NCBI GenBank assembly: GCA_902489475.1
Contig: CABUAH010000013.1
Coordinates: 1-32,267 of the forward strand
Length of the DNA stretch: 32,267 nt
Direction: 5' to 3'
Source: an uncultured Oscillospiraceae bacterium
Lineage (GTDB): Bacteria > Bacillota > Clostridia > Oscillospirales > Ruminococcaceae
Below, one piece after another: positions 14,701 to 22,876 of this stretch. The notes under the pieces are model-generated. The model saw nothing but the letters and a program-made list of their open reading frames with translations. It ran no database searches and had not been told where the DNA came from. A program made the position numbers and the translations under genes. Position 1 is the first letter of the stretch, and every line of letters starts with the position of its first letter.

Positions 14701-14958
14701 GTGAGCGAAAGAAATCTTAGAAAAACAAGAGTGGGTAAGGTTGTTTCAAACAAGATGGACAAGACAATTGTTGTTGCAATCGAGGACAACGTATCACACC
14801 CTCTTTACAGAAAGATCATCAAGAGAACCGTTAAGCTTAAAGCACACGATGAAGAAAACGTATGCAATATCGGAGATAAGGTTGAAGTTATGGAAACAAG
14901 ACCTATATCAAAGGATAAGAGATGGCGCTTAACAAAGGTTATCGAGCAGGCTAAGTAA
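14701..14958 (+). CDS. rpsQ: 30S ribosomal protein S17
   Basis: An 85-residue OB-fold S17: RNLRKTRVGKVVSNKMDKTIVV, HPLYRKIIKRTVKLKAHDEEN and the METRPISKDKRWRL end. The start is GTG at 14701, after AAGGAGG. It binds 16S helix 11. A large hairpin follows before rplN, the first wide gap after L29. Confidence 0.97.
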   Translation: MSERNLRKTRVGKVVSNKMDKTIVVAIEDNVSHPLYRKIIKRTVKLKAHDEENVCNIGDKVEVMETRPISKDKRWRLTKVIEQAK

Positions 14959-14970
14959 TTTTAAAGTTTT

Positions 14971-15013
14971 GGTTTTAAAGAGGAATTCTTCTCCTCTTTA
15001 AAAACCGGTTTTT
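14971..15013 (+). promoter_or_regulatory. Large hairpin between rpsQ and rplN
   Basis: GGTTTTAAAGAGGA (14971-14984) pairs with 14992-15006 (one extra A), loop of seven. The 3' arm also forms a separate palindrome AAAAACCGGTTTTT (15000-15013) that competes with it. It lies at the classical S10/spc boundary and may be a leaky terminator, processing site or switch. Confidence 0.6.
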
Positions 15014-15039
15014 GAGATTTACGAAAGGAGGAACGCACT

Positions 15040-15408
15040 GTGATTCAAATGCAAACTTACCTAAAGGTTGCTGACAACACCGGAGCTAAGGAGCTTATGT
15101 GTATCAGAGTTTTAGGTGGATCCCGCAGAAGATATGCAAACATCGGTGACGTTGTTGTTGCTTCAGTTAAAAAAGCAACACCGGGCGGCGTTGTAAAGAA
15201 AGGCGATGTTGTTAAAGCAGTAATCGTTCGTTCAGCAAGCGGTTTGAGAAGAGAGGATGGAACATACATCCGTTTCGATGAGAACGCTGCTGTTATAATA
15301 AGAGAAGATAAAAACCCAAGAGGAACCCGTATTTTCGGACCTGTTGCAAGAGAGCTTCGTGAAAAGGAATACATGAAAATCCTTTCGCTTGCTCCGGAAG
15401 TTCTTTAA
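15040..15408 (+). CDS. rplN: 50S ribosomal protein L14
   Basis: A 122-residue L14: MIQMQTYLKVADNTGAKELM, CIRVLGGSRRRYA, and FDENAAVIIREDKNPRGTRIFGPVARELR in the conserved order. It forms an intersubunit bridge with 16S rRNA. The GTG at 15040 is the start, after AAAGGAGG. First gene of the classical spc segment. Confidence 0.97.
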   Translation: MIQMQTYLKVADNTGAKELMCIRVLGGSRRRYANIGDVVVASVKKATPGGVVKKGDVVKAVIVRSASGLRREDGTYIRFDENAAVIIREDKNPRGTRIFGPVARELREKEYMKILSLAPEVL

Positions 15409-15426
15409 TTTGGAGGTGTCGTTTTG

Positions 15427-15750
15427 ATGAATAAGTTACATGTTAAGACCGGCGACACTGTAGTTGTTCTTTCCGGTAAGGAAAAGGGCAAGAAGGGTAA
15501 GATACTTCAGGTATCTCCAAAGGAGCGCAAGGTTATTATTGAAGGCGTAAATATGTGCACAAAGCACGTTAAGCCAAGAAGACAGGGAGAAGCAGGCGGC
15601 ATCATTAAGGCTGAGGCTGCAATGTATGCTTGTAAGGTAATGCCTGTTTGTCCAAAATGCGGAAAGCCGACAAGAATCGGACACAAAATTCTTGAGGACG
15701 GTTCAAAGGTTCGTGTTTGTAAAAACGCTAACTGCGGCGAAGAGTTTTAA
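15427..15750 (+). CDS. rplX: 50S ribosomal protein L24, zinc-ribbon form
   Basis: A 107-residue L24: KOW motif VKTGDTVVVLSGKEKGKKGKIL, then GVNMCTKHVKPRR. The C-terminal part carries two cysteine pairs, CPKC and CKNANC, about 26 residues apart, which look like a zinc ribbon; many L24 proteins lack these. L24 starts 50S assembly. GGAGGTG at 15412-15418 serves either the ATG at 15427 (chosen) or an in-frame TTG at 15424. Confidence 0.95.
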   Translation: MNKLHVKTGDTVVVLSGKEKGKKGKILQVSPKERKVIIEGVNMCTKHVKPRRQGEAGGIIKAEAAMYACKVMPVCPKCGKPTRIGHKILEDGSKVRVCKNANCGEEF

Positions 15751-15766
15751 TCAGGAGGAGTAAACG

Positions 15767-16312
15767 ATGGCTACAAATTTAAAAGAATTATATGTTAGCA
15801 GCGTAGCTCCTGCTATGATGAAAAAATTTGGCTACAAAAATGTAATGCAGATTCCAAAGCTTGATAAGGTTGTTGTAAACGTGGCTTGCGGAGAGGCCAA
15901 GGACAATTCAAAGGTAGTTGACGCTATCATGAAGGATCTCGCAGCTATCACAGGTCAGAAGCCGATTGCTTGTAAAGCAAAGAAGTCGGTCGCAAACTTT
16001 AAGCTTCGTGACGGACAGATAATCGGAGTTAAGGTAACACTCAGAGCTGACAAGATGTATGAATTCGTTGACAGACTCTTTAATGTTGCTTTCCCTCGTG
16101 TTCGTGACTTCAGAGGAATCAATGCGAACTCATTCGACGGAAGAGGAAACTACTCAACAGGTATTAAAGAGCAGCTAATCTTCCCTGAGATTGAATATGA
16201 TAAGATTGATAAGGTACGTGGTATGGACATTAACTTTATCACTACTGCAAACACTGACGAAGAGGCAAAGGAATTGCTCTCACTTATGGGCGCACCTTTT
16301 GCTGACAAGTAA
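15767..16312 (+). CDS. rplE: 50S ribosomal protein L5
   Basis: A 181-residue L5: the YKNVMQIPKLDKVVVNVACGEA segment, ITGQKPIACKAKKSVANFKLRDG, LFNVAFPRVRDFRGINANSFDGRGNYS conserved core and a final EIEYDKIDKVRGMDI. It binds 5S rRNA and contacts S13 at the subunit bridge. AGGAGGAG precedes the start. Confidence 0.97.
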   Translation: MATNLKELYVSSVAPAMMKKFGYKNVMQIPKLDKVVVNVACGEAKDNSKVVDAIMKDLAAITGQKPIACKAKKSVANFKLRDGQIIGVKVTLRADKMYEFVDRLFNVAFPRVRDFRGINANSFDGRGNYSTGIKEQLIFPEIEYDKIDKVRGMDINFITTANTDEEAKELLSLMGAPFADK

Positions 16313-16334
16313 GAAATAAGAGGAGGAAATAAAA

Positions 16335-16520
16335 ATGGCAAAGAAGGCTATGGTAAATAAACAGCAGGCAACGCCTAAGTTTTCTACTCGTTCTTACAAC
16401 AGATGTAAGATCTGCGGAAGACCGCACGCATATCTGAGAAAGTTCGGCATTTGCCGTATCTGCTTCAGAGAGCTTGCACACAAAGGTCAAATTCCGGGTG
16501 TTAAGAAAGCTAGCTGGTAA
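16335..16520 (+). CDS. rpsZ: 30S ribosomal protein S14, zinc type
   Basis: A 61-residue type-Z S14 with the four-cysteine zinc knuckle CKIC ... CRIC (around residues 24-43) and the end ELAHKGQIPGVKKASW. It is the short, zinc-binding form typical of Firmicutes at this site, also called rpsN type Z. GAGGAGG precedes it. A zinc-free S14 paralogue, if any, is elsewhere. Confidence 0.97.
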   Translation: MAKKAMVNKQQATPKFSTRSYNRCKICGRPHAYLRKFGICRICFRELAHKGQIPGVKKASW

Positions 16521-16549
16521 AGAAATTTTATTAAAGGAGGTTAACTAGC

Positions 16550-16948
16550 ATGCAAATTACTGATACAATAGCTGATTTATTGACCAGAATTCGTAATGCA
16601 AGTTCTGCAAAGCACGCAACAGTTGACGTTCCTGCATCTAATATGAAAAAGTCCATAACACAGATTCTTGTTGACGAAGGATATGTAAAGGACTTTCAGT
16701 TCATTGAAGACGGAAAGCAGGGTATCATTAGAATTACTCTAAAATACGATGAGAACAACTCGCCGATCATTTCAGGACTTAGAAGAGTTTCAAAGCCGGG
16801 TCTTAGAATTTACTCGAGCTGTGAGGAAATGCCTAAGGTAATGAAAGGCCTCGGAGTAGCAATTATCTCTACTTCTAAGGGTATTGTTACTGACAAAAAA
16901 GCAAGAGAGCTTAATGTCGGAGGAGAAGTTCTTGCATTTGTCTGGTAA
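16550..16948 (+). CDS. rpsH: 30S ribosomal protein S8
   Basis: A 132-residue S8: MQITDTIADLLTRIRNASSAKH, GLRRVSKPGLRIYS, and GLGVAIISTSKGIVTDKKAR at the C-terminus. S8 organises the 16S central domain and in E. coli represses the spc operon through rplE; no obvious mimic of that site is seen here. AAAGGAGG precedes the start. Confidence 0.97.
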   Translation: MQITDTIADLLTRIRNASSAKHATVDVPASNMKKSITQILVDEGYVKDFQFIEDGKQGIIRITLKYDENNSPIISGLRRVSKPGLRIYSSCEEMPKVMKGLGVAIISTSKGIVTDKKARELNVGGEVLAFVW

Positions 16949-16963
16949 GGAGGACTAAAGATT

Positions 16964-17509
16964 ATGTCAAGAATCGGTAATAAGCCAATTAGTGTTCCGG
17001 CCGGAGTAGATGTAAACATTGCTGAGGGTAATGTAGTTACTGTTAAGGGCCCTAAGGGAACACTTACAAAAGAATTACACAAGGATATGATTATCACTTG
17101 TGAGGGAAGCGAAGTTATAGTTAAGCGTCCTTCAGAGGATAAAATGCATAAGTCGCTTCATGGTTTGACAAGAACGCTTATCAACAACATGGTTGAAGGT
17201 GTTACAAACGGATTTTCAAAGACTCTCGAAATCGAGGGAGTTGGATACAGAGCAGCAAAGCAGGGTAAGGATCTCGTTATGAACCTCGGATATTCTCATC
17301 AGGTTATAATGCCTGAGATCGAGGGGCTTACAATCGACGTTCCTGCTCCAAACAAGATTGTTGTAAACGGTATCGACAAGCAGAAGGTTGGTCAGTATGC
17401 AGCAGAAATCCGTGAAAAGCGCCCGCCGGAGCCATATAAGGGCAAAGGTATTCGTTACGAAGGAGAGAGAATCATTCGTAAAGAGGGTAAAGCCGGTAAG
17501 GGTAAATAA
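16964..17509 (+). CDS. rplF: 50S ribosomal protein L6
   Basis: A 181-residue L6: MSRIGNKPISVPAGVDVNI, VKGPKGTLTKEL, and the C-terminal RPPEPYKGKGIRYEGERI signature (with PPEPYKGKG in place of the usual PPEPYKGKGI pattern intact). It binds near the sarcin-ricin loop. AAGGAGG precedes the start. Confidence 0.97.
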   Translation: MSRIGNKPISVPAGVDVNIAEGNVVTVKGPKGTLTKELHKDMIITCEGSEVIVKRPSEDKMHKSLHGLTRTLINNMVEGVTNGFSKTLEIEGVGYRAAKQGKDLVMNLGYSHQVIMPEIEGLTIDVPAPNKIVVNGIDKQKVGQYAAEIREKRPPEPYKGKGIRYEGERIIRKEGKAGKGK

Positions 17510-17530
17510 TAGAAAGGAGTGTAAAATACT

Positions 17531-17887
17531 ATGGTTAAAAAGGCTGATAAAGCATTGGCTAGAGCTAAAAGACACGCTAAGGTTCGTAGGAAAATTTCCG
17601 GAACACCAGAGTGTCCGCGTTTGAGTGTATTTCGCTCCGCTAAGCATATATATGCACAAATCATCGACGACGTAAATGGTGTTACACTTGCATCTGCATC
17701 TTCTCTTGCTCTCAAGATCGAGGACGGAGCAAATGCTGAAGGCGCTAAGAAGGTCGGCGAGGCAATCGCAAAGGCTGCCGCTGATAAGGGTATCGAAAAT
17801 GTTGTTTTCGACAGAGGAGGATACCTCTACCACGGAAGAGTTAAGGAACTTGCTGACGGCGCTCGTGAGGGCGGTCTCAAGTTCTAA
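17531..17887 (+). CDS. rplR: 50S ribosomal protein L18
   Basis: A 118-residue L18: RAKRHAKVRRKISGTPECPRL, FRSAKHIYAQIIDD and the glycine-rich FDRGGYLYHGRVKELADGAREGGLKF end. It binds 5S rRNA with L5. A short spacing after rplF and AAAGGAGTG upstream support the start. Confidence 0.97.
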   Translation: MVKKADKALARAKRHAKVRRKISGTPECPRLSVFRSAKHIYAQIIDDVNGVTLASASSLALKIEDGANAEGAKKVGEAIAKAAADKGIENVVFDRGGYLYHGRVKELADGAREGGLKF

Positions 17888-17903
17888 GACAGAAATTTGT
17901 GCA

Positions 17904-17921
17904 TCACAGGTATTCCTGTGA
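17904..17921 (+). other. Hairpin between rplR and rpsE
   Basis: TCACAGG (17904-17910) and CCTGTGA (17915-17921) form a seven-pair stem with a TATT loop just before the rpsE ribosome site AAGGAGGT. Confidence 0.5.
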
Positions 17922-17944
17922 GAGTTATTAAGGAGGTAATACTT

Positions 17945-18445
17945 TTGGCTTTAATAGATGCTTCTAACATGGAACTTGAAGAAAAGGTAGTTGCTATTAA
18001 CAGAGTATCAAAAACTGTTAAGGGCGGACGTATCATGAAGTTTTCGGCACTTATCGTTGTCGGCGACGGAAACGGAATCGTAGGCTTTGGTCTTGGTAAG
18101 GCAAGCGAGGTTCCGGACGCTATCCGCAAGGGTATCGAGGATGCAAAGAAGAACCTTATCAAAGTTTCACTGAGGGGAACAACAATTCCGCATGAGATTG
18201 TCGGAGCATTCGGCGCAGGAAGAGTTTTAATGAAACCTGCTGCACCCGGTACCGGAGTTATCGCAGGCGGCCCTGTCAGAGCAGTAGTTGAAATGGCAGG
18301 AATCAAGGATATCAGAACAAAGTCTCTTCGTTCAAACAATCCTTGCAACGTAGTAAGAGCTACAATCAACGGTCTTGCATCTGTAAGCTCAGCTGAAGAA
18401 GTTGCAGCTAAAAGAGGTAAGACAGTTAAAGAAATACTGGGCTAA
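17945..18445 (+). CDS. rpsE: 30S ribosomal protein S5
   Basis: A 166-residue S5: ELEEKVVAINRVSKTVKGGRIM, GNGIVGFGLGKASEVPDAIRKG and GAGRVLMKPAAPGTGVIAGG. S5 is in the 30S decoding and helicase region. The TTG at 17945, eight bases after AAGGAGGT, gives the family length and N-terminus. A longer reading from a TTG at 17897 would run through the hairpin and has no ribosome site. Confidence 0.95.
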   Translation: MALIDASNMELEEKVVAINRVSKTVKGGRIMKFSALIVVGDGNGIVGFGLGKASEVPDAIRKGIEDAKKNLIKVSLRGTTIPHEIVGAFGAGRVLMKPAAPGTGVIAGGPVRAVVEMAGIKDIRTKSLRSNNPCNVVRATINGLASVSSAEEVAAKRGKTVKEILG

Positions 18446-18459
18446 GGAGGACTTTAAAA

Positions 18460-18639
18460 ATGGCAAACTTAAAAATTACATTGGTTAAGAGCCTTAATTC
18501 TAAGACTAAGAATCAAATTGCTGTTGCAGAGTCACTTGGTCTTAAAAAAATCGGTGCGGTAACAGTTCAGCCGGACAACGCACAGACACAAGGTAAAATT
18601 AAGAAGATCTCGCATCTTATTAAGGTTACCGAGGCTTAA
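18460..18639 (+). CDS. rpmD: 50S ribosomal protein L30
   Basis: A 59-residue L30: MANLKITLVKSLNSKTKNQI, ESLGLKKIGAVTVQPDNAQTQ and KIKKISHLIKVTEA. This is the ferredoxin-like small L30, present in many but not all bacteria. Start ATG follows AAGGAGG at 18444-18450. It fills the gap between rpsE and rplO exactly as in other Firmicutes. Confidence 0.96.
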   Translation: MANLKITLVKSLNSKTKNQIAVAESLGLKKIGAVTVQPDNAQTQGKIKKISHLIKVTEA

Positions 18640-18655
18640 GGGAGGTGCGTGAAGA

Positions 18656-19096
18656 ATGAAATTACATGAACTTTCACCGGCTAAGGGTGCTACTAAGGAC
18701 ATCAAAAGAATAGGCAGAGGTCACGGCTCTGGACAGGGCAAAACCGCCGGTAAGGGACATAAGGGTCAGAAGGCTCGTTCCGGCGGCGGAATCAGACCGG
18801 GATTTGAGGGAGGTCAGACTTCTCTCGCAAGAAGAACTCCGAAGAGAGGCTTTAACAACATCTTCGCTAAGAAGTTTGCAACTGTAAATGTAAGCGATCT
18901 TCAGAAGTTCAATGACGGAATCACAGTTGATAAGGAGCTTTTAGAGGCATCAGGACTTGTAAACGGAAACTACGATGCTATTAAGATCCTCGGAAACGGT
19001 GAGATTACAAAGAATATAACAGTAAAGGCGGATGCTTTTACAAAGACAGCCGCTGAAAAGATTGAAAAGGCAGGCGGAAAGGCAGAGGTGGTATAA
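18656..19096 (+). CDS. rplO: 50S ribosomal protein L15
   Basis: A 146-residue L15: MKLHELSPAKGATKDIKRIG, the glycine-rich RGHGSGQGKTAGKGHKGQKA and GFEGGQTSLARRTPKRGF. It is a late 50S assembly protein. GGGAGGTG lies upstream. It ends one base before the secY start. Confidence 0.97.
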   Translation: MKLHELSPAKGATKDIKRIGRGHGSGQGKTAGKGHKGQKARSGGGIRPGFEGGQTSLARRTPKRGFNNIFAKKFATVNVSDLQKFNDGITVDKELLEASGLVNGNYDAIKILGNGEITKNITVKADAFTKTAAEKIEKAGGKAEVV

Positions 19097-19097
19097 A

Positions 19098-20420
19098 GTG
19101 TTACAGACTTTAAGAAACGCATGGAAAGTTGCGGACCTTAGAAAAAAGATATTGTTCACACTTTTTATCATTATCATCTACCGCATAGGTGGAGCTATTC
19201 CGGTTCCGTTTCTTGACGCAACAACGCTTCAGGATTGGTTTACATCTAACGCAGATACAGGTAACTTTTTCAACTACCTGAATATGCTTTCCGGAGGAAC
19301 ATTCTCAAAGGCAACATTGCTTTGCTTGTCAATTTCTCCGTATATCAACGCATCAATTATCATTCAGCTCCTGACATATGCAATTCCTCCTCTTGAGAGA
19401 ATGGCTAAAGAAGGTCAGGAGGGAAGAAAGAAGATCAACAAGATCACGAGATATACAGCGCTCGCAATATCAGTTTTCCAGGGCTGGGCTTACTATTTGA
19501 CCCTTAAGAATACTGCACATGCTGTTACTTATACAGATGGATTTAAGGGTGTTTTTGCAGAAATAGTAATTATCGCTTGCTTTACTGCTGGTTCATCGCT
19601 TGTTATCTGGCTTGGCGATCAGATCAATGAAAAGGGTATCGGAAACGGTATTTCAATGCTCCTCTTTGCAGGTATCATCGCAAGAGGTCCTGCTGCTATA
19701 TTAATGCTCATCGAGTATATTAAGACAGGTGAAATGAAATACATTATAATGGTTCCGGTAATCGTTATAGTATTCGTTTTGATGATTGCGTTTATCATCT
19801 TTATGGACAATGCGGAAAGAAGAATTCCTATCCAGTATGCAAAGAGAGTAGTCGGAAGAAAGATGTACGGCGGACAAAACTCATATATTCCTATTAAGGT
19901 TGCAATGAGCGGAGTGCTTCCTATCATCTTTGCAATGAGCTTTATGTCACTTCCGTCAACACTTGAACTCTTTATTGCAGACCCGGGAAGTAATGCTGAA
20001 GGCTTCTGGAAATCGTTCTATCACGGACTTCTCCAGTGGTTCAGCACAGACAGCATTTTCTACGCTGTACTTTATTTCCTTCTTATCATTGGATTTAACT
20101 ACTTCTATGTTTCAATGCAGTACAATCCGATCGAGATTGCAAATAATCTTCGTCAGAATAACGGCGGAATTCCGGGAATTCGTCCGGGAAAACCTACAAG
20201 TGATTTTATCAAGAGAGTTCTTTCAAAGATCACTCTTGTAGGAGCAATTTTCTTAGGAATAATCGCTATTTTCCCAATTTTCTTTGCAAAATTCTCAGGA
20301 GTTCAGGGAATTGCTATGGGAGGAACATCAATCCTCATTATTGTAAGCGTAGCGCTTGAAACTGTTCGTACACTTGAATCTCAGATGATGATGCGTCATC
20401 ATAAGGGCTTCTTGGAATAA
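19098..20420 (+). CDS. secY: Preprotein translocase subunit SecY
   Basis: A 440-residue channel protein with about ten transmembrane helices; LQTLRNAWKVADLRKKILFT at the start, AIPPLERMAKEGQEGRKK in the second cytoplasmic loop, and GGQNSYIPIKVAMSGVLPIIFA. It forms the SecYEG pore for exported proteins, including the lipoproteins in this window. The GTG at 19098 follows AGAGGTGG and matches the family N-terminus; an upstream in-frame ATG at 19032 lies inside rplO and is rejected. Confidence 0.97.
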   Translation: MLQTLRNAWKVADLRKKILFTLFIIIIYRIGGAIPVPFLDATTLQDWFTSNADTGNFFNYLNMLSGGTFSKATLLCLSISPYINASIIIQLLTYAIPPLERMAKEGQEGRKKINKITRYTALAISVFQGWAYYLTLKNTAHAVTYTDGFKGVFAEIVIIACFTAGSSLVIWLGDQINEKGIGNGISMLLFAGIIARGPAAILMLIEYIKTGEMKYIIMVPVIVIVFVLMIAFIIFMDNAERRIPIQYAKRVVGRKMYGGQNSYIPIKVAMSGVLPIIFAMSFMSLPSTLELFIADPGSNAEGFWKSFYHGLLQWFSTDSIFYAVLYFLLIIGFNYFYVSMQYNPIEIANNLRQNNGGIPGIRPGKPTSDFIKRVLSKITLVGAIFLGIIAIFPIFFAKFSGVQGIAMGGTSILIIVSVALETVRTLESQMMMRHHKGFLE

Positions 20421-20440
20421 TAGGCGAAAGGAAAGAGCTT

Positions 20441-21073
20441 ATGAATCTGATTTTATTAGGTGCACCCGGTGCAGGAAAGGGAACACAGGCTGAGGTTATT
20501 TGTGAGGCTTTGAAGATCCCTACAATTTCTACAGGAAATATGCTCAGAGCTGCTGTTAAAAACGGCACAAAGAGCGGTCTTGAAGCTAAAAGTTTTATGG
20601 ACAGCGGAAAGCTTGTTCCGGATGAGGTTGTAATCGGAATTTTAAAGGATAGAATTGCTGAGGACGATTGTAAGAACGGTTTTATTCTCGATGGATTCCC
20701 AAGAACTGTTCCACAGGCTGAGGCTCTTGACAATATGGGTGTTACAATCGACAAGGTTGTAGAAATATATGTTCCTGATGAAAAGATCAAGCAAAGACTT
20801 TCGGGAAGAAGAGTTTGCGAAGGCTGCGGAAATTCATATCATGTTGATTTTAAGCCTACAAAGGTCGAGGGCATTTGTGACGCTTGCGGCGCTAAAACGG
20901 TAATTCGTAAGGACGATGAACCAGCAACGGTTGAGTCTCGTCTTAAGATTTACCACGAACAGACTGCTCCGCTTAAGGGCTATTATGAAAAACAGGGTAA
21001 GCTTGTTACAGTTGAGGGACAGGAGGAAGTTGCCGATACCTCTCGTTTAACACTTGCCGCTGTAAACGGATAG
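20441..21073 (+). CDS. adk: Adenylate kinase
   Basis: A 210-residue adenylate kinase, interconverting ATP + AMP and two ADP. P-loop GAPGAGKGTQ at residues 7-16, the FILDGFPRT AMP-site motif, and a lid with CEGC and CDAC pairs, the zinc-binding lid found in many Gram-positive bacteria. GAAAGGAAAGAG upstream gives the ribosome site. Its place after secY is usual in Firmicutes. Confidence 0.97.
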   Translation: MNLILLGAPGAGKGTQAEVICEALKIPTISTGNMLRAAVKNGTKSGLEAKSFMDSGKLVPDEVVIGILKDRIAEDDCKNGFILDGFPRTVPQAEALDNMGVTIDKVVEIYVPDEKIKQRLSGRRVCEGCGNSYHVDFKPTKVEGICDACGAKTVIRKDDEPATVESRLKIYHEQTAPLKGYYEKQGKLVTVEGQEEVADTSRLTLAAVNG

Positions 21074-21087
21074 AAAAGAGCATTTAA

Positions 21088-21843
21088 ATGATTTCTATAA
21101 AATCAGCAAAAGAAATAGAAATGATGAAAAAGGCAGGAAGAATTACCGGCGGTGCGCTTAAGCACGCAGGTGAGGTTCTTTCAGCCGGCATGACTACCTA
21201 TGAGCTTGACAAAATCATAAACAGATATATCGTATCTCATGGTGCAAAGCCGTCCTTTTTAGGCTACGGCGGATTTCCGGGAAGTGCGTGTATATCTGTT
21301 AATGATGAGGTCATTCACGGAATTCCGGGACCAAGAAAGCTTTTAGAAGGTGACATCGTTTCGGTCGATGTGGGAGCTTATATTGACGGCTTTCACGGCG
21401 ACAGTGCAAAAACATTTATCGTTGGAGATGCGCCCGACGAAACTAAGGCGCTTTTGATGTCAACAGAGGAGAGCTTGTATAAAGCGATTTCTCTTGCAAA
21501 GCCCGGAGTAAGACTCGGAGATATAGGTTTTGCAATTCAAAAGTACAACGAGGACAACGGTTTTTCTGTTGTAAGACAGTTTGTAGGACACGGAGTAGGA
21601 AGAGAGCTTCACGAAGATCCCGAGGTTCCGAATTACGGACGAGAGGGAAGAGGCGTTCGTCTTATCGAAGGCATGGTAATAGCTATCGAGCCTATGATAA
21701 ACATGGGTACGGAGAAGATCTATGTGATGCCTGACGAATGGACGGTAAGAACCTATGACGGAAAGCTGTCAGCTCATTTTGAGCACACAATTGCAATTAC
21801 TAAGGACGGAGCGTTAATTCTAACGGACCCTGACATAAAGTAA
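21088..21843 (+). CDS. map: Methionine aminopeptidase type I
   Basis: A 251-residue enzyme removing the N-terminal methionine of new proteins. The five metal ligands are visible: Asp in SVDVGAYIDG and in FHGDSAKTF, His in GHGVGRELHEDPEVPN, Glu in IAIEPMIN and Glu in HFEHTIAI. The start follows adk by 14 bases with only a weak ribosome site (AAAAGAG). Downstream is a 214-base gap where many relatives carry a KOW-domain gene. Confidence 0.96.
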   Translation: MISIKSAKEIEMMKKAGRITGGALKHAGEVLSAGMTTYELDKIINRYIVSHGAKPSFLGYGGFPGSACISVNDEVIHGIPGPRKLLEGDIVSVDVGAYIDGFHGDSAKTFIVGDAPDETKALLMSTEESLYKAISLAKPGVRLGDIGFAIQKYNEDNGFSVVRQFVGHGVGRELHEDPEVPNYGREGRGVRLIEGMVIAIEPMINMGTEKIYVMPDEWTVRTYDGKLSAHFEHTIAITKDGALILTDPDIK

Positions 21844-22057
21844 GAGCGTTGTAATATAAATTTAAGTATTTTGTCGGAGGTTCTAATCTTGTGCACCGTT
21901 GCAGCGCAAGTGACGACGGCTTTAAAATTAAGGCTCATTTCACCCTCTGTGCAAAATATGCAATCATTTAAACCAAGTAAATAACAAAGGCGTTGAGTGA
22001 GTTTAAAACCCAAAACAAAACTCAATCAGGCCGACAACCTTAAAAGGGGTGTAAATT
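21844..22057 (+). other. Gap between map and infA
   Basis: No KOW-domain (L14e/L6e/L27e-like) gene is seen. A TTG-started frame at 21889-21984 would encode 31 residues behind GGAGG at 21876-21880, but it matches nothing I know. Stems are visible: TTGC-AGC-GCAA near 21899 and an arm pairing GAGTTT with AAACTC around 22000-22025, before the infA ribosome site. Confidence 0.4.
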
Positions 22058-22279
22058 ATGTCAAAAAGCGATGCTATCGAGGTTGAAGGAGTAGTTAAAG
22101 AGGCGTTGAGAAACACAACTTTTCGTGTTGAGCTTCAAAACGGACATGAGATTTTAGCTCATATCTCCGGAAAACTAAGAACAAATTACATTCGTATCGT
22201 TCCCGGTGACAAGGTAACGGTCGAGATGTCGCCTTATGATTTGACTAAGGGAAGAATCACCTGGCGCTCGAAGGAATAA
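22058..22279 (+). CDS. infA: Translation initiation factor IF-1
   Basis: A 73-residue OB-fold protein: MSKSDAIEVEGVVKEALRNT, FRVELQNGHEILAHISGKLR, RIVPGDKVTVEMSPYDLTKGRI, all characteristic of IF-1, which occupies the 30S A site during initiation. AAAGGGGTG lies upstream. Followed by a hairpin and rpmJ. Confidence 0.97.
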   Translation: MSKSDAIEVEGVVKEALRNTTFRVELQNGHEILAHISGKLRTNYIRIVPGDKVTVEMSPYDLTKGRITWRSKE

Positions 22280-22303
22280 CGGGCAAAGGGTACAGTCGTT
22301 TAT

Positions 22304-22325
22304 GAAAGCTTAATTTTAAGCTTTC
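22304..22325 (+). other. Hairpin between infA and rpmJ
   Basis: GAAAGCTTA (22304-22312) pairs with TAAGCTTTC (22317-22325), loop ATTT. There is no T-run, so read-through is expected. The AAGCTT core recalls the AGCTTT hairpins near 8064 and 8312. Confidence 0.55.
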
Positions 22326-22350
22326 GGGTATATTTAAAGGAGGTATTTCA

Positions 22351-22464
22351 ATGAAAGTAAGACCTTCAGTTAAGCCGATGTGCGAAAAGTGCAAGATCAT
22401 TAAGAGAAAGGGTAAGGTAATGGTTATTTGCCAAAACCCAAAGCATAAGCAGAGACAGGGCTAA
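22351..22464 (+). CDS. rpmJ: 50S ribosomal protein L36, zinc type
   Basis: A 37-residue L36 read directly from the sequence: MKVRPSVKPMCEKCKIIKRK followed by GKVMVICQNPKHKQRQG. Zinc ligands C11, C14, C27 and H32 are all present. AAAGGAGG lies eight bases upstream. Normal neighbour of infA and rpsM in Firmicutes. Confidence 0.97.
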   Translation: MKVRPSVKPMCEKCKIIKRKGKVMVICQNPKHKQRQG

Positions 22465-22492
22465 CTTAAAAAAATGGAGGTGCAGCTAATTT

Positions 22493-22861
22493 ATGGCTCG
22501 TATTGCTGGTATTGACCTTCCAAAGGATAAGAGGGTTGAAGTAGGACTCACCTATATCTATGGAATCGGTCCAAACACTGCAACAAAGATTTTGAAGGAA
22601 ACAGGTGTTAACCCTGATACAAGAGTTAAGGATCTTTCAGAGGACGATGTTGCAAAACTTCGTGAGTATATTGACAAGAATCTTACAGTTGAGGGTGACC
22701 TTAGAAGAAATGTTGCTCTTAATATTAAAAGACTCGTTGAAATCGGTTGTTACAGAGGTATTCGTCACAGAAGAGGTCTTCCTGTAAGAGGACAGAGAAC
22801 AAAGACGAACGCTAGAACTCGCAAGGGTCCTAAGAAGACAATCGCTAACAAGAAGAAGTAA
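22493..22861 (+). CDS. rpsM: 30S ribosomal protein S13
   Basis: A 122-residue S13: MARIAGIDLPKDKRVEVGLT, YIYGIGPNTATKIL, and RGIRHRRGLPVRGQRTKTNA with a basic KGPKKTIANKKK tail that reaches the P-site tRNA. GGAGGTG precedes the start. Pairs with S19 in the 30S head. Confidence 0.97.
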   Translation: MARIAGIDLPKDKRVEVGLTYIYGIGPNTATKILKETGVNPDTRVKDLSEDDVAKLREYIDKNLTVEGDLRRNVALNIKRLVEIGCYRGIRHRRGLPVRGQRTKTNARTRKGPKKTIANKKK

Positions 22862-22876
22862 GGAGGGATATAGAAC

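Noticed and set aside
17216..17833. Long minus-strand frame opposite rplF and rplR
   Set aside because: Shadow of two clear ribosomal genes, no ribosome site, Leu/Ser-rich composition typical of antisense frames.
17897..17944. Extended N-terminus of S5
   Set aside because: Passes through a hairpin, lacks a ribosome site and makes the protein longer than the family.
19032..19097. Extended N-terminus of SecY
   Set aside because: Lies within rplO and gives non-SecY residues.
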